From Gemmatimonas sp. (GTDB lineage: Bacteria > Gemmatimonadota > Gemmatimonadetes > Gemmatimonadales > Gemmatimonadaceae): 64,000 nt of DNA. How positions within the stretch are numbered: position 1 is the first letter of the stretch; each line of letters begins with the position of its first letter. Of this stretch, positions 63,654 to 64,000 are shown one piece after another. The translations under genes and the position numbers were made by a program. The stretch covers positions 1-64,000 of the forward strand of contig JAABRT010000007.1 of NCBI GenBank assembly GCA_011390805.1. The letters run 5' to 3'. The notes beneath the pieces were generated by a model, which made no database searches, was not told the origin of the DNA, and worked only from the letters and a program-made list of their open reading frames with translations.

Positions 63654-64000
63654 CAGTTGGCAGGCTCCAGAATGCGGGCGATCTCCGTGCGCAGGTCGCG
63701 CAGGTGTACGCGCGTCATCGCATCGGCGGCCCGTGGCAACGCCCGCGCAACCAGCCGATCAATATCCTGCAGTTCGGCACGCAGCAGTCCACGCACATCC
63801 GACGACGCCGGATTGGGCGCCGGGTTGTTGCTGCGCGTGAGCGCCGCCTCACTTGGATTCAAGCGGCTGTCGGCGGCTGCAATGAACGTACGCTGCAGAT
63901 TGCGACGGTACACGTTTACCGCAACACGCGACTGACTCAGTTCACCGAAAATACCGGCGCGCAGATCTTCCATGAGATCAGCCAGCGTGTACACCTCCGA
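63653..64000 (-). CDS. C-terminal end of a zinc-dependent metalloprotease (DUF4953-like)
   Basis: The frame is open to the right edge of the window, so this is only the last 115 residues. VYTLADLMEDLRAGIFGELS, VNVYRRNLQRTFI and LLRAELQDIDRLVARAL match the tail of DUF4953/DUF5117-type secreted zinc metalloproteases common in Bacteroidota and Gemmatimonadota. The stop overlaps the DUF885 start (ATGA). The catalytic HExxH part lies outside the window, so the assignment rests on the tail alone. Confidence 0.72.
   Translation of the reverse strand, partial: SEVYTLADLMEDLRAGIFGELSQSRVAVNVYRRNLQRTFIAAADSRLNPSEAALTRSNNPAPNPASSDVRGLLRAELQDIDRLVARALPRAADAMTRVHLRDLRTEIARILEPAN

Overview
The window looks like a chromosomal segment of a Gemmatimonadota (Gemmatimonadaceae-like) bacterium. 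It is GC-rich and densely coded. It carries three Hanks-type Ser/Thr kinases, an extracytoplasmic-function (ECF) sigma factor of the TIGR02999 type beside a kinase-TPR protein, a SusC/SusD pair, a BTAD-type regulator, a PEP-CTERM protein and several DUF885/M42-type secreted hydrolases. The taxonomic call is inferred from this gene mix; there is no rRNA. I found no tRNA genes, CRISPR arrays or complete insertion sequences.

Layout. 1-7.0 kb: the edge of a VIT/CCC1 transporter, a zinc-ribbon kinase, small envelope proteins, a TspO-like membrane protein, a YfcE phosphodiesterase and a protein with a Ser-Gly-Cys...His arrangement like CNF1/BLF1 deamidases. 7.2-12.8 kb: an accessory-looking block with a PEGA-domain kinase overlapping a secreted repeat protein and a predicted outer-membrane protein, then two unrecognised proteins and a possible polymorphic-toxin domain. 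12.8-20 kb: two ECF sigma systems (one with a zinc anti-sigma factor, one with a TPR kinase), a PEP-CTERM protein, DUF4256 and DUF2490 proteins. 20.1-27.3 kb: a nine-gene Mrp/Mbh-type cation antiporter operon with translational overlaps. 27.4-30.9 kb: a secreted DUF4440-like protein and four type IV minor pilins; the last gene ends inside a tandem repeat. 30.9-37.1 kb: AlkC-like alkylation repair, a glyoxalase-fold protein, S1/P1 nuclease, MscS, a 49-residue membrane protein and KatG. 37.4-45.7 kb: SusC/SusD, a plug-only lipoprotein, a double M42 peptidase and CysM. 46-52 kb: two DoxX proteins, GlnS, and a copper module (CopA plus cupredoxin), then a photoactive-yellow-protein homologue. 52.1-56.1 kb: dnaE2 broken by an in-frame amber codon. 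56.2-64 kb: a lipoprotein, a BTAD-TolB-TPR regulator divergent from a LuxR regulator, a beta-propeller protein, a DUF885 peptidase and the end of a probable zinc metalloprotease.

Non-coding structure includes a four-copy, 54-nt palindromic element in two distant intergenic regions, strong hairpin terminators after susD and between the small membrane protein and katG, a Fur/PerR-like box upstream of katG, a promoter with a G-rich spacer upstream of the copper module, and nested inverted repeats near 60.7 kb.

The items most worth following up are the PYP homologue that keeps the chromophore cysteine, the Mbh-ordered antiporter whose third large subunit lost the key glutamate, the SGC...H protein, the amber-split dnaE2, and the 54-nt element family. 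All domain calls come from reading the sequence; no search was run.
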